From positions 104,479-168,478 of the forward strand of contig NZ_NEGK01000002.1 of the NCBI RefSeq assembly GCF_002135435.1: a DNA stretch of 64,000 nucleotides, given 5' to 3'. The notes beneath the pieces are model-generated. The model ran no database searches, was not told the origin of the DNA, and saw nothing but the letters and a program-made list of their open reading frames with translations. Below are positions 34,639 to 44,482 of this stretch, piece by piece. Within the stretch, counting starts at the first letter, position 1, and each line of letters begins with the position of its first letter. Source of the DNA: Acinetobacter sp. ANC 3813. GTDB taxonomy: Bacteria; Pseudomonadota; Gammaproteobacteria; Pseudomonadales; Moraxellaceae. Position numbers and translations under genes: made by a program.

Positions 34639-36036
34639 TTAATTGATAGCCATTCTTCTGCTTTTAGTACTGCGCTTGCGTGTAACCACTAGGCTGCAAG
34701 CGACTACTGCTAAAGTCACCCCTAAAGAAAGCGTGGTTTCATAACTATAAGCTGGCGATAGGAACATATAGCCCAATACACTCATAATTACGATGATGAC
34801 AAACCAAGTCAGCCAAGGAAATAGCCACATTTTAAAGGGTACGGCAGCGCCTTCTTTTTCAAGTTTTGAGCGCAAGCGCAACTGTGAAAATGCAATCACA
34901 AGGTACACCAGCAGCGCAATTGCGCCAGTTGTCGATAATAAAAAGCCAAAGACTTGCCCTGGAAACATATAGTTAACAGCACAGCAAATCAAACCAATCA
35001 CAGTAGATGCAAAAACGGCAATTGCTGGAACGCCGGAACGGTTGATTTTAGTCACAGATTTTGGCGCTTCTTGGCGTGAACCCAACGAAAATAGCATGCG
35101 GGATGATGTATAAACCGCCGCATTCATACAGCTGGCAACGGCAATAAACACCACACAATCAACAATCAATTTTGTTTGCGGGATATTTAAACTCGCCAAA
35201 ACATATTGGAATGTGCCTAATTTTTGTAAATCTGGAGAACGCCAATCGACCAGCGCAACTGCAAGAAAAATAGAAACTACAAAGAACAAGATGATGCGGT
35301 ATAAAACTAAATTGGTTGCGCGTTTAATTTTTTCTTCAGGATTTTTAGATTCAGCGGCGGCGATGGATAAAATTTCAATACCAAAAAATGAAAATGCAGA
35401 AATTAAGATGGCCGAGAGCACCCCGCCCATGCCATTTGGCATAAAGCCGCCATTAGAAAATAAATTGCCGACACCGCTGACATCTTTAGCCAAAGGCCAT
35501 AAGCCAAAGACCGCCATTGCGCCAATACCGATAAAAGCCACAATTGCGAGGACTTTGATTAAAGAAAACCAAAACTCAAATTCACCAAAACTTTTGGTAC
35601 TGAAAAAATTGGCAAAGCTTAATAAGATAATAAAGGCAACAGCAAAAACTGCACTGGAAACGTCTGGGAACCATGCATGTAAAATTTCTGCGCCCGCAAT
35701 TGCTTCAATCGGTATCACTAGCACCCAAAACCACCAATACAGCCAGCCAATGGTAAATCCAGCCCATGGACCAATCGCTTTACGCGCATAAGTTGAAAAT
35801 GAGCCCGTATCTGGCTGTGCAACCGCCATTTCCCCGAGCATGCGCATCACTAAAAAAACAATGACACTGGTAATTATATAAGCCAATACAGCGGCTGGTC
35901 CCGCTTTTGCAATCGCTGCCGATGACCCTACAAATAGACCTGCGCCAATCACACCGCCAATACTGATCATGGTGATATGCCGATTTGAAAGTCCTTCACC
36001 TAATTTTGCTGTTTTCTCAATATTCATCTCATTCAT
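34639..36036 (-). CDS. amino-acid permease of the AAT/GabP type
   Basis: A 465-residue APC-superfamily transporter with about 12 membrane segments. The start GGVIGAGLFVGSSAAIAKAG near residue 27 and EMAVAQPDTGSFSTYARKA near 70 are typical of GabP and related amino-acid permeases. ATG codons at 36036 and 36027 are both possible; the second has better spacing from AAGGA. The neighbours (omega-amino acid transaminase and MmsA) suggest beta-alanine or GABA as substrate. A terminator at 36092-36118 separates it from mmsA. Confidence 0.85.
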   Translation of the reverse strand: MNEMNIEKTAKLGEGLSNRHITMISIGGVIGAGLFVGSSAAIAKAGPAAVLAYIITSVIVFLVMRMLGEMAVAQPDTGSFSTYARKAIGPWAGFTIGWLYWWFWVLVIPIEAIAGAEILHAWFPDVSSAVFAVAFIILLSFANFFSTKSFGEFEFWFSLIKVLAIVAFIGIGAMAVFGLWPLAKDVSGVGNLFSNGGFMPNGMGGVLSAILISAFSFFGIEILSIAAAESKNPEEKIKRATNLVLYRIILFFVVSIFLAVALVDWRSPDLQKLGTFQYVLASLNIPQTKLIVDCVVFIAVASCMNAAVYTSSRMLFSLGSRQEAPKSVTKINRSGVPAIAVFASTVIGLICCAVNYMFPGQVFGFLLSTTGAIALLVYLVIAFSQLRLRSKLEKEGAAVPFKMWLFPWLTWFVIIVIMSVLGYMFLSPAYSYETTLSLGVTLAVVACSLVVTRKRSTKSRRMAIN

Positions 36037-36091
36037 TCCTTTTTATGACTCTAAATCTAAAAAATAAACATCTCCAACACCACCAAAATAA

Positions 36092-36118
36092 AAAGGGAAA
36101 ACGTCGTGTTTTCCCTTT
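36092..36118 (-). terminator. mmsA terminator
   Basis: AAAGGGAAAAC (36092-36102) pairs with GTTTTCCCTTT (36108-36118). On the minus strand it is followed by TTATTTT, 8 nt after the mmsA stop. Confidence 0.8.
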
Positions 36119-36125
36119 GAGCACA

Positions 36126-37679
36126 TCAATTTAATGTAGGCATAGCAAATTGTTTTGCTTCACGGACTTCCGCAGACGGCCAGCGCTGCGTAATTGTTTT
36201 GCGGCGTGTGTAAAAACGCGCGCCGTCTGGGCCATAAGCATATAGATCACCAAACAGCGAGCGTTTCCATCCGCCAAAGCTATGATACGCCACTGGAACA
36301 GGAAGCGGTACATTTACCCCCACCATTCCAACTTGAATATTATGGGTAAAATAGCGCGCCGCCTCGCCATCGCGGGTATAAATGCAGGTGCCATTGCCAT
36401 ATTCATGGTCATTAATCAGCTGCATGGCTTCTTGCATTGTTTCTACACGAAGCACTTGCAATACAGGTCCAAAAATTTCCTGCTGATAGCTGGTCATGTC
36501 TGGCTTTACTTGATCAATCAATGTTGGACCAACAAAAAATCCTGTTTCATAACCGAGAGGTTTTGCATCTCGTCCATCGACCACAATTTTTGCGCCTTGC
36601 TGTTCAGCGCTTTGAATATATCCCTGCACTTTGTCTTTGTGCGCTTGACTGATCAACGGGCCAAAATCGTTGCTGTTATCTGCATAATGGCCAAATTTCA
36701 GCTTCTGCATTTCAATTTTAAGCTTTTCAATCACGGTATCTGCAATGTCATCGCCAATAGCGATTGCAACCGAAAGCGCCATGCAGCGCTCGCCAGATGA
36801 GCCAAAAGCTGCGCCCAGCAAGGATGTAACTACATTATCAATATCGGCATCAGGTAAAATAATGGCGTGATTTTTTGCACCGCCTAGTGCCTGACAGCGT
36901 TTGCCTTTAGATGTTGCTGTACTGTAGATATATTCTGCAATGGGCGTAGAGCCGACAAAGCTGACGGCCTGAATTTTAGGATGATGAAGCAAGGCATCTA
37001 CCGCTTGTTTATCGCCATTGACGACGTTAAATACGCCGTCAGGCAAACCTGCCTGTTTTAAAAGTTCTGCCAAATATAAAGCTGCTGATGGCGCTTTTTC
37101 TGATGGTTTTAAAATAAAGCAGTTGCCGCAAACAATCGCCATCGGGAACATCCAAAGCGGTACCATGGCTGGAAAGTTGAATGGCGTAATGCCTGCGACT
37201 ACGCCCAGCGGCTGGAACTCACTCCAAGAATCAATATCCGGTCCCGCATTTTTAGAATATTCGCCTTTTAAAAATTCAGGCGCACCGCAGGCATACTCAA
37301 CATTTTCTATGCCGCGCTGCAGTTCACCTTTGGCATCATGTCCAATTTTTCCGTGTTCCTGCCCAATCAAACTGCAAATATGATCTGCATGATCTTCCAA
37401 CAGCTGTTTAAACTTAAACATAACCCGTGCCCGCTTAATCACTGGCGTATCTCGCCAAGCAGGAAAAGCATCATGCGCAATTTGGATTGCATCATTTACA
37501 GTTTGCGCATCTGCAAGTAAAACCGCTTTGGACTGCTCCCCTGTAGCAGGATTATATACAGGCTGTGTCCGTGTGCCTTGTAGCACTAAATTGCCTTGAA
37601 TAAAATGGCCTAAAACAGGCATTGACGGTTCAGCCGATTTCGCATTTTCGCCTTGACTGAAATTTTCTAAATTATTCAT
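36126..37679 (-). CDS. mmsA: (methyl)malonate-semialdehyde dehydrogenase
   Basis: A 517-residue CoA-acylating aldehyde dehydrogenase. Features are AGITPFNFPAMVPLWMFPMA near residue 161, the nucleotide loop VSFVGSTPIAEYIY near 243 and the catalytic cysteine in GSSGERCMALS near 293. It converts malonate semialdehyde to acetyl-CoA (or the methyl form to propionyl-CoA). Following the transaminase, it completes beta-alanine breakdown. It lies 51 nt after the transaminase gene. Confidence 0.92.
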   Translation of the reverse strand: MNNLENFSQGENAKSAEPSMPVLGHFIQGNLVLQGTRTQPVYNPATGEQSKAVLLADAQTVNDAIQIAHDAFPAWRDTPVIKRARVMFKFKQLLEDHADHICSLIGQEHGKIGHDAKGELQRGIENVEYACGAPEFLKGEYSKNAGPDIDSWSEFQPLGVVAGITPFNFPAMVPLWMFPMAIVCGNCFILKPSEKAPSAALYLAELLKQAGLPDGVFNVVNGDKQAVDALLHHPKIQAVSFVGSTPIAEYIYSTATSKGKRCQALGGAKNHAIILPDADIDNVVTSLLGAAFGSSGERCMALSVAIAIGDDIADTVIEKLKIEMQKLKFGHYADNSNDFGPLISQAHKDKVQGYIQSAEQQGAKIVVDGRDAKPLGYETGFFVGPTLIDQVKPDMTSYQQEIFGPVLQVLRVETMQEAMQLINDHEYGNGTCIYTRDGEAARYFTHNIQVGMVGVNVPLPVPVAYHSFGGWKRSLFGDLYAYGPDGARFYTRRKTITQRWPSAEVREAKQFAMPTLN

Positions 37680-37730
37680 GTGTCTATCCTTTTAAGATGT
37701 CATCAAATCAATTTGAATTAAAATTACGCT

Positions 37731-39107
37731 TTATTGCACTTGGTAGAGCGCATCGCCCACAGCATTCATCAAACGCTCTAAATCGGCTTCAGTGCTGTTG
37801 AACATTGGGCCAAACTGCAAGGTATCGCCGCCAAACCGTGTGTAAAATCCAGCTTTCCAGAGCTTCATGCCTGCCTCAAAACCGCGTATAGAGGCATCAC
37901 TATCTCTTGGGTCCAGCTGAATTGCGCCAATAAGCCCGCAATTGCGGATATCTAAAATATGCGGTGCGCCTTTAAGGCCATGCAGCAATTTTTCAAAGCT
38001 CGGCGCCAGTGCTGCAGACTGCTCAATCAGCTGATTGTTTTCCAATACATCTAAGGTTGCTAAGGCCGCAGCGCATGCCACAGGATGCGCAGAATAGGTA
38101 TAGCCATGGGTGAACTCAACAGCATGCTCAGGTAAATCTTGATGCATAAAGGCTTGATAAATTTCACTGCTGGCAACAACGCCACCAAGCGGAATTGCGC
38201 CATTGGTAATTTGTTTGGCAAAGTTCAAAATATCAGGAGTTACATCAAAATATTCAGCGGCCGTCCATTTCCCCATGCGGCCAAAGCCTGTAATGACTTC
38301 ATCAAAAATCAGCAAAATATCATGCTGGTCGCAAATTTCACGTAAGCGCTTTAAATAGCCTGCTGGCGGAACAATACAGCCTGCCGAACCTGATACCGGC
38401 TCGACAATGACGGCCGCAATATTGGATGCATCATGCAGTTCAATCAGTTTCAGCATTTCATTGGCCAGCTCTACACCGCCTGTTTCTGCAATACCTTGTG
38501 TAAAGCGAAGACTGGGCTGCAAAGTATGCGGCAGATGATCAACATCCATCAATTGACCAAACATTTTACGGTTGCCGCCAATACCGCCTAAGCTGGTTCC
38601 CGCAACGTTTACGCCGTGATAGCCGCGGGCACGGCCAATTAATTTGGTCTTGCTGGGTTTGCCTTTTAACCGCCAGTAAGCGCGCGCCATCTTAATTGCC
38701 GTATCTGCAGACTCCGAACCAGAATCTGTAAAAAATACGTGCTGTAGCTTTTCAGGCATATGCTGCACAATTTTTTCAGCCAGCTGAAATGAAAGCGGGT
38801 GCCCAAACTGGAAGGCAGGCGCATAGTCCAATTTTGACAATTGCTGACTCACAGCTTGCTGAATTTCTGACAAGGTATGACCTGCACCACACGTCCATAA
38901 GCCAGAAAGTGAGTCATATATTTCACGCCCTGCACTGTCAATTAAGTATGAGCCTTTGGCCCCAACGATGATGCGCGGATCTTTCTGAAAGTTGCGGTTT
39001 GAAGAAAATGGCATCCAATGCGCTTGATAATTCAGATTTAAATCTGCATTTGATGATTCTGTTTCTGATGCATATTCAGCATCATTTATAGTGTCTGTAT
39101 CAAACAT
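37731..39107 (-). CDS. omega-amino acid (beta-alanine)-pyruvate transaminase
   Basis: A 458-residue class III aminotransferase. I chose the ATG at 39107 (MFDTDT...), with AGAAGG 7 nt upstream, over an upstream start adding 22 residues. PLP landmarks are FTDSGSESADTAIKMARAYW near residue 105, IFDEVITGFGRMGKW near 250 and the lysine in NFAKQITNGAIPLGG near 275. The pairing with MmsA indicates beta-alanine to malonate semialdehyde, with pyruvate as acceptor. GABA-like substrates remain possible. Confidence 0.88.
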   Translation of the reverse strand: MFDTDTINDAEYASETESSNADLNLNYQAHWMPFSSNRNFQKDPRIIVGAKGSYLIDSAGREIYDSLSGLWTCGAGHTLSEIQQAVSQQLSKLDYAPAFQFGHPLSFQLAEKIVQHMPEKLQHVFFTDSGSESADTAIKMARAYWRLKGKPSKTKLIGRARGYHGVNVAGTSLGGIGGNRKMFGQLMDVDHLPHTLQPSLRFTQGIAETGGVELANEMLKLIELHDASNIAAVIVEPVSGSAGCIVPPAGYLKRLREICDQHDILLIFDEVITGFGRMGKWTAAEYFDVTPDILNFAKQITNGAIPLGGVVASSEIYQAFMHQDLPEHAVEFTHGYTYSAHPVACAAALATLDVLENNQLIEQSAALAPSFEKLLHGLKGAPHILDIRNCGLIGAIQLDPRDSDASIRGFEAGMKLWKAGFYTRFGGDTLQFGPMFNSTEADLERLMNAVGDALYQVQ

Positions 39108-39208
39108 AATTAGCCTTCTTGTTTTGAGCTTATAATTCGAGTGTACAGAGCAGTATAGTTTTGATAAATTCAAATTAACTTTATTTTAGTTTTAAAAAAT
39201 CAAATCTA

Positions 39209-40126
39209 ATGAAACCTAGTAAATTAAATCAAGTCACTGATTTTGATATAAAACTTTTAAAAATATTTAAGACAGTATGTGACTGTCACAGCTTTAGTTC
39301 TGCAGAAAGTATTTTAGGTATTAGCCGTTCTGCCATTAGCCTGCACATGAGTGATTTAGAAAATCGGCTCGGAATTCGGCTGTGCCAGCGCGGGCGTGCT
39401 GGGTTCGCATTGACTAATGAGGGACGCGAAGTCTTAGAATATATTGAAGTGCTCACCGCATCGATTGAAGATTTCAAATCTAAAATAAATCAAATGCATA
39501 ATCATTTAAAAGGTGAGTTCAATATTGGCATTATTAATAACTTAGTGACCATGCCCAGCGGTTATATCACTAACACTTTGGGACAACTGGCTGAAGAAAA
39601 TGCAGAAGTGGTGATTAATATCAGTATGAGTACATTGTCAGATATTGAATGCCGTGTGCTGGATAACCGCTTGCATGCGGGTGCTATTCCGCAGGTTACG
39701 CCTTTGTCTGGCTTAGACTATTATCATCTTTATAATGAAAATTCTTTTTTATATTGCGGTCAGAACCATCCCCTGTTTGAACAGCTCAGTGATATTCATT
39801 TAAAAGATTTAAAAAAGTGGAATGCCGTACAGCCCAATTATGCCATGACTTCAAAAGCGGTAAAATTGCATCAGCTGCTGAATTGTACTGCCACAGCCAG
39901 CGACCGCGAAGGCATTGCGTTCTTAATTTTGACAGGAAAGTATCTTGGTTTCCTGCCCGACCACTATGCAAAAAAATGGGTGAGTGAAGGCATTATGCGC
40001 TCTATTTTTCAAGAAAATTTGCAATACAGCACGCCTATTTGCCTAATTACCCGCAAAGGCAAAAACACAAACAGTATCTTAAAGGCCTTTATTCACATGC
40101 TGGATCAGCGAGTGAGTGATGCTTAA
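39209..40126 (+). CDS. LysR-family regulator of the transaminase operon
   Basis: A 305-residue LysR-type regulator with the N-terminal helix-turn-helix CHSFSSAESILGISRSAISL and HMSDLENRLGIRLCQRG (residues 30-65). It is divergent from the transaminase gene across 101 bp, the usual position of a LysR activator. It converges with modC at its 3' end, only 12 bp apart. The effector is unknown, presumably beta-alanine or a derivative. Confidence 0.87.
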   Translation: MKPSKLNQVTDFDIKLLKIFKTVCDCHSFSSAESILGISRSAISLHMSDLENRLGIRLCQRGRAGFALTNEGREVLEYIEVLTASIEDFKSKINQMHNHLKGEFNIGIINNLVTMPSGYITNTLGQLAEENAEVVINISMSTLSDIECRVLDNRLHAGAIPQVTPLSGLDYYHLYNENSFLYCGQNHPLFEQLSDIHLKDLKKWNAVQPNYAMTSKAVKLHQLLNCTATASDREGIAFLILTGKYLGFLPDHYAKKWVSEGIMRSIFQENLQYSTPICLITRKGKNTNSILKAFIHMLDQRVSDA

Positions 40127-40138
40127 GATTAAGTTAAT

Positions 40139-40774
40139 TTAAATGATTTTTCCATTTTCAATGTGCAAGACGTTGCCCTCTAAATACGCCAGCTCATCTG
40201 CATGATGTGTGACATAAATCATGGGCAAAGCCGTCTGCTCTTTAACAGTCTTTAAAAACGGTAAGATTTGATCTTTCAGCCTGCGGTCCAATCCTGTCAG
40301 AGGTTCATCTAAAAGCAGCAAATCCGGCGAAGACAATAATGCACGGCCAATGGACACCCGCTGCGCTTCACCACCTGACAGCTGATGCGCTTTGCGCTGC
40401 AATAAGGGCTTTAATTCCAGCAGATCAGCAATCTGCTGAAATTTAAACTTCTGACTTTTTCTATCACAGAGCTTTTCTGCATAGCGCAAATTTTGCTCAA
40501 TATTCATATGTGGAAACAGCCATGCTTTTTGAAAAATCAGGGCAATACGCCGCTGATGCATCGGTATATTTATGTTCTGAGCCGCATCAAATAAACTGTG
40601 TTGATTGAGGACAATCGAGCCGTATTCAGGTTGCAGCAGCCCAGCAATATTCTTCAGCAAAGTCGATTTTCCGCTGCCAGATGCGCCCATAATACCCAGC
40701 AGCTGTTCTTGCATTTGCAGTTCAGCGCTTAAATGAAAATCATCGTATTGAAATTGGAAATTACATTGCAGCAT
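40139..40774 (-). CDS. modC: molybdate ABC transporter ATPase ModC, short form
   Basis: A 211-residue ATPase. Walker A is GASGSGKSTLL near residue 31, signature LSGGEAQRVSIGRAL near 123, LLLLDEPLTG near 146. The ATG at 40774 has GGAGG 6 nt upstream, inside the end of modB; an in-frame earlier start would add 17 residues but overlaps modB more. ModC usually has about 350 residues with a C-terminal molybdate-sensing Mop domain. Here the protein ends after the ATPase domain, so that feedback is missing. Confidence 0.88.
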   Translation of the reverse strand: MLQCNFQFQYDDFHLSAELQMQEQLLGIMGASGSGKSTLLKNIAGLLQPEYGSIVLNQHSLFDAAQNINIPMHQRRIALIFQKAWLFPHMNIEQNLRYAEKLCDRKSQKFKFQQIADLLELKPLLQRKAHQLSGGEAQRVSIGRALLSSPDLLLLDEPLTGLDRRLKDQILPFLKTVKEQTALPMIYVTHHADELAYLEGNVLHIENGKII

Positions 40775-41459
40775 CTTTGCCTCCCAATTTGCGCTGATAT
40801 TTCTGCAAAATATATGAATTGGCAATCAATGCGCCAAAAGCGAGAATGAGTGAAAGTATCACCAGCCGCATGGCTGCATGTTCCCCATCTGGCTGCTGGA
40901 TCAGTGAATAAATCGCTATAGGTATGGTGCGGGTTTCATCTGGGATGTTGCCAACAAAGGTAATCGTAGCGCCAAATTCACCTAGGCTACGGCTAAAACA
41001 TAAAATACTGCCAATGAGTATGCCAGGTAATGCTAATGGCAAGCTGATGCTGTAAAACACCCGCTGCGGACTTGCCCCCAAAGAACCTGCGACTTGTTCT
41101 AGCTGGCGGTTAATCATTTGAAAAGATAAGCGAATGGGCTGAACCATCAAAGGAAATGCCACAATCATGGAAGCCAAAACGGCCCCTTTCCAATTAAAAG
41201 CCAGTTGAATGCCAAACTGATTCAACATCTGCCCAATCCAGCCATTGGCGCCAAATAAAATCAACAATAGATAGCCCAATACGACTGGCGGCAGCACCAT
41301 TGGCATTTGCAGCAAGGCCTCTGCGACGAACTTTCCTTTAAATTCATAACGCGCCAGCAGCCATGCCAAAGCAATGGCAAAAGGCAGGCAAAACAGCGTC
41401 GCGCAAACAGCGACTTTGGCTGATAGATACAAGGCGCTCCATTCTTCAGGGCTGAGCAC
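40761..41459 (-). CDS. modB: molybdate ABC transporter permease ModB
   Basis: A 232-residue inner-membrane permease with five to six hydrophobic segments. LLQMPMVLPPVVLGYLLL near residue 50 and the ATPase-contact loop EQVAGSLGASPQRVFYSISL near 120 are typical. The motif SLGEFGATITFVGNIPDETR near 157 is characteristic of ModB. It overlaps modC by 14 nt. Confidence 0.93.
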   Translation of the reverse strand: MLSPEEWSALYLSAKVAVCATLFCLPFAIALAWLLARYEFKGKFVAEALLQMPMVLPPVVLGYLLLILFGANGWIGQMLNQFGIQLAFNWKGAVLASMIVAFPLMVQPIRLSFQMINRQLEQVAGSLGASPQRVFYSISLPLALPGILIGSILCFSRSLGEFGATITFVGNIPDETRTIPIAIYSLIQQPDGEHAAMRLVILSLILAFGALIANSYILQKYQRKLGGKDAAM

Positions 41460-41470
41460 TGTATGTAATC

Positions 41471-42226
41471 CTATAAACCAAAACCATATTGGCTAAAGAC
41501 TTTTTTAGCCTGCGGGCTTTGTTTTAAATATAGATTAAATTTTACCGCAGAAGGATTTTTTTCCCCTTGAATGGTCAGCGCAATTGGATAGCTAATCGGG
41601 CTGTGGCTATTGCTGGGGAATGTGCCAGAAATTTTAACTTTTTTGCTAATCAACGCATCCGTTTTATACACGATACCGACCTGACATTCACCACGCTCCA
41701 CAAACGCCAGCGCTGATCGCACATCATCCGTTCCGACAATTCGACCATTCAGGCTATTGAGCCAATTTAACTTAATCAGGCTTTGCTTGGCGTATTTTCC
41801 TGCTGGTACAGATTCCATTTGGCCCGTGCATAAATGCCCTTGAAAGGATTGCGCAAAATTAAACTGCGGCAGCATTTTAAACTGCTGCTTGCTGGCACTA
41901 GACGTAATTAAAACCAGCTCATTGTGCAGTAAAGTTTTCACTTGATTGCTTTGAATTTTCTGCTTTTGCACCAAATAATTCATCCAATCCTGATCTGCAG
42001 AAAAATAAATATCGCTGGGTGCACCCGCTTCTACTTGTTTAGCCAAAGCACTAGATGCACCAAATACTGGGACAATCTCAGTACTTGGATTTTGCTTTTT
42101 GTATTGCTTGGCAATGTCAGTGATGGCATTGGTTAAACTAGCTGCGGCATAAATTTTTACCGTTTCAGCATGCAATATAGGAGAACACAAACCAGCAGCA
42201 AGCAAAAATTTTAAAGAAAAGTGCAT
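41471..42226 (-). CDS. modA: molybdate-binding protein ModA
   Basis: A 251-residue periplasmic binding protein with a signal peptide of about 20 residues cleaved at LHA. The mature part starts ETVKIYAAASLTNAITDIA, and VFGASSALAKQVEAGAPSDI near residue 54 and GRIVGTDDVRSALAFVERGE near 160 are ModA marks. It captures molybdate for ModBC, feeding the cofactor enzymes encoded upstream in the same operon. Confidence 0.93.
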   Translation of the reverse strand: MHFSLKFLLAAGLCSPILHAETVKIYAAASLTNAITDIAKQYKKQNPSTEIVPVFGASSALAKQVEAGAPSDIYFSADQDWMNYLVQKQKIQSNQVKTLLHNELVLITSSASKQQFKMLPQFNFAQSFQGHLCTGQMESVPAGKYAKQSLIKLNWLNSLNGRIVGTDDVRSALAFVERGECQVGIVYKTDALISKKVKISGTFPSNSHSPISYPIALTIQGEKNPSAVKFNLYLKQSPQAKKVFSQYGFGL

Positions 42227-42237
42227 TGGGTGTCCTC

Positions 42238-43506
42238 CTAGTGCTGAATGAATAAAACTTGCAGAATATCACCCGCTTGTATGTTCTCAGCAGCAGGCAC
42301 TCTCACAATACAATTGGCGTGCATTAGATTACTGAGCATATGCGATTGCTGTTTGGCTAAACTGTTTAGTTTTAAAATGCCTTGTTCAAATACTGCATGC
42401 ATTCTTAAAAAGCGTTCACGAGCATCTGCTTTTAAATCGTGCTGCAAGATGCCATTTGCCCATTGCTCAGGCTGTATCTGGCTTTGTAATGCTTGCAGCA
42501 GCGCTTTTACATAAATTTGCAGGCCGATATACACCGCAGCAGGATTGCCCGGAAGGCCCAATAAAGCACAATTGCTTTGATCGTCACGCGGATATTGCGC
42601 AAACAGCATCGGTTTTCCAGGCTTTTGCTTGACCTTCCAAAAAATCTGTTCAAAGCCATGCTGCAAAGCTACAGGACGAACAAAGTCATAATCGCCAACC
42701 GAAACTCCGCCTGTGCTGATGATCAAATCATAGTTTTTCTTAAGGCTTTCAAAACATTTAGAAACATCTTCTGCAGTATCTGCAACATGCACAATTTCTA
42801 CGGTTTGATTTTGTGATTGAAACCAAGCCTCGATCATGGGCGCATTGGCATCAAAAATTTTTCCTGAGTTTAGATCTTCAACCGTATCCGCAACTTCATC
42901 CCCTGTAATGACCACGGCTATTTTAGGGAACTGCTGCACTTTGATATGTTTAATACCCGCCATGCTAAGCGATGCCATTGCGCCAACATTCAGCTTTTGA
43001 CCTGCCGATGCCAACAATTGCCCAACCGCAAGTTCTTCACCGATGTCACGAATATCGGCATGCAGAGCTAAGTCTTCAGTGACGCAAATGTATGTATCTT
43101 CAAGCTTTACGATTTCCTGACGCGCAACAATTGTAGTGCCGGCTGGAATTTTTGCACCGGTAAAAATCCGTAAAGCCTGTCCTTCAGATAATTCAGTCTC
43201 TGTGTTTTGACCTGCGCGAATTTCCCCGACCAATTCAAAACGGCATTGTGCTGAAAGGTTGGTCTGAGTGCACAGTGCATAACCATCTACAGCACTTTGA
43301 GAAAATAACGGCAAATTGATGGCTGAATAAATATCTTCTGAAAGGTAGCGATTGAGCGCTAAGCTCAAAGCTAAAGTTTCAACGGCTAAGGGACGAGTCT
43401 TTTCAACAATCAGCGCTAAAGCCTGATCTACAGTAATCAAGCCTTTTTCTGCACCACAGCCGCCATGTTGACTATTTATATGTTTAGCATCTAAGACTTG
43501 ATTCAT
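42238..43506 (-). CDS. moeA: molybdopterin molybdotransferase MoeA
   Basis: A 422-residue MoeA that inserts molybdenum into adenylylated molybdopterin. Features are LPLFSQSAVDGYAL near residue 60, ITGDEVADTVEDLNSGKIFD near 195, STGGVSVGDYDFV near 262 and ALLGLPGNPAAVYIG near 315. The start overlaps the moaCB stop by 4 nt. Length is normal. Confidence 0.95.
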   Translation of the reverse strand: MNQVLDAKHINSQHGGCGAEKGLITVDQALALIVEKTRPLAVETLALSLALNRYLSEDIYSAINLPLFSQSAVDGYALCTQTNLSAQCRFELVGEIRAGQNTETELSEGQALRIFTGAKIPAGTTIVARQEIVKLEDTYICVTEDLALHADIRDIGEELAVGQLLASAGQKLNVGAMASLSMAGIKHIKVQQFPKIAVVITGDEVADTVEDLNSGKIFDANAPMIEAWFQSQNQTVEIVHVADTAEDVSKCFESLKKNYDLIISTGGVSVGDYDFVRPVALQHGFEQIFWKVKQKPGKPMLFAQYPRDDQSNCALLGLPGNPAAVYIGLQIYVKALLQALQSQIQPEQWANGILQHDLKADARERFLRMHAVFEQGILKLNSLAKQQSHMLSNLMHANCIVRVPAAENIQAGDILQVLFIQH

Positions 43507-44426
43507 TGATAGCCTCCCGCATGCGGAATATTTTTCTTCACATCAAATAAATGCACCAAAGCTGGCAGCACAGCGATTAAAGATTCTTTCGCGCCTTGGC
43601 GGCTGCCTGGTAAAGTCATTACTAAACTGGTGTCAATATAGCCTGCAACACCGCGGCTGAGCGCGGCATATGGGGTGCGTTTTTGACCAAAACTGCGAGA
43701 GGCCTCCATCAAGCCAGGAATTTCACGTTTTAATAAAGGCTGAATGGTTTCTACAGTTAAATCTTTCGGGCCAAGGCCTGTGCCGCCTACGGTTAAAATT
43801 AACGGATATTGATTTTTTTGCTGCTCAATCAAGGCCAAAAGCTGCTCAGGACTGTCTGGAATGACTTGGTAATTAATATTGCTAAAATTGGCTTCCTGTA
43901 AAATCTCCAGCACATTTTGCCCCGCCGTATCAGGCTTTTTGCCTGCCGCGACTGTGTCTGACAGTACAATAACAGATGCCACCAAAGGCTCTTTTAATAC
44001 GCGGGTAAAATGTGATTTTCCACCTTTTTTCTTTTGCAATTTTACTTGATCCAGACACAAATCTTCCGGTTCACAGTGCGGTTTAAGCATATCGTACAAC
44101 GTCAATCCAGCTAGGCTCACTGCTGTGAGCGCTTCCATCTCCACCCCAGTCGGGCCAATGGTTTCAACTACTGCTGTAATGACAACGTGTGCATCAAATA
44201 ATTGATATTCCACATCTGCGCGGTAAATTGGCAGTGGATGGCATAATGGAATCAGTTCATCAGTACGTTTTGCGCCTAAAATCCCAGCAATACGTGCAGT
44301 CTTTAGTGCATCACCTTTTTCAGTATTTCCATTTCGCAGCAATTCAATGCAATGAGGCGGTGCATGCAATATGCCATCTGCAATTGCAGTACGGTAGCTT
44401 TCCGCTTTCATTCCTACATTTTTCAT
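43503..44426 (-). CDS. moaCB: fused MoaC-MoaB molybdenum cofactor protein
   Basis: A 307-residue two-domain protein. Residues 1-150 are MoaC (cyclic pyranopterin synthesis), with KGDALKTARIAGILGAKRTD, LIPLCHPLPI near 60 and GPTGVEMEALTAVS near 92. Residues 150-307 are MoaB/Mog-like (molybdopterin adenylylation), with VLSDTVAAGKKPDTAG near 155 and LTVGGTGLGPKDLTVE near 211. Such fusions are known in several gamma-proteobacteria. Confidence 0.93.
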   Translation of the reverse strand: MKNVGMKAESYRTAIADGILHAPPHCIELLRNGNTEKGDALKTARIAGILGAKRTDELIPLCHPLPIYRADVEYQLFDAHVVITAVVETIGPTGVEMEALTAVSLAGLTLYDMLKPHCEPEDLCLDQVKLQKKKGGKSHFTRVLKEPLVASVIVLSDTVAAGKKPDTAGQNVLEILQEANFSNINYQVIPDSPEQLLALIEQQKNQYPLILTVGGTGLGPKDLTVETIQPLLKREIPGLMEASRSFGQKRTPYAALSRGVAGYIDTSLVMTLPGSRQGAKESLIAVLPALVHLFDVKKNIPHAGGYQ

Positions 44427-44482
44427 TCCATTGTTCCTGCATAATTTGATGATGGATTAAGAATCATTTTGAGCTGTGTCAT

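Noticed and set aside
35213..35791. 192-residue open frame opposite the amino-acid permease gene
   Set aside because: It is the antisense shadow of a strongly recognised membrane protein gene, has low-complexity K/S/I/P-rich composition and no family match.
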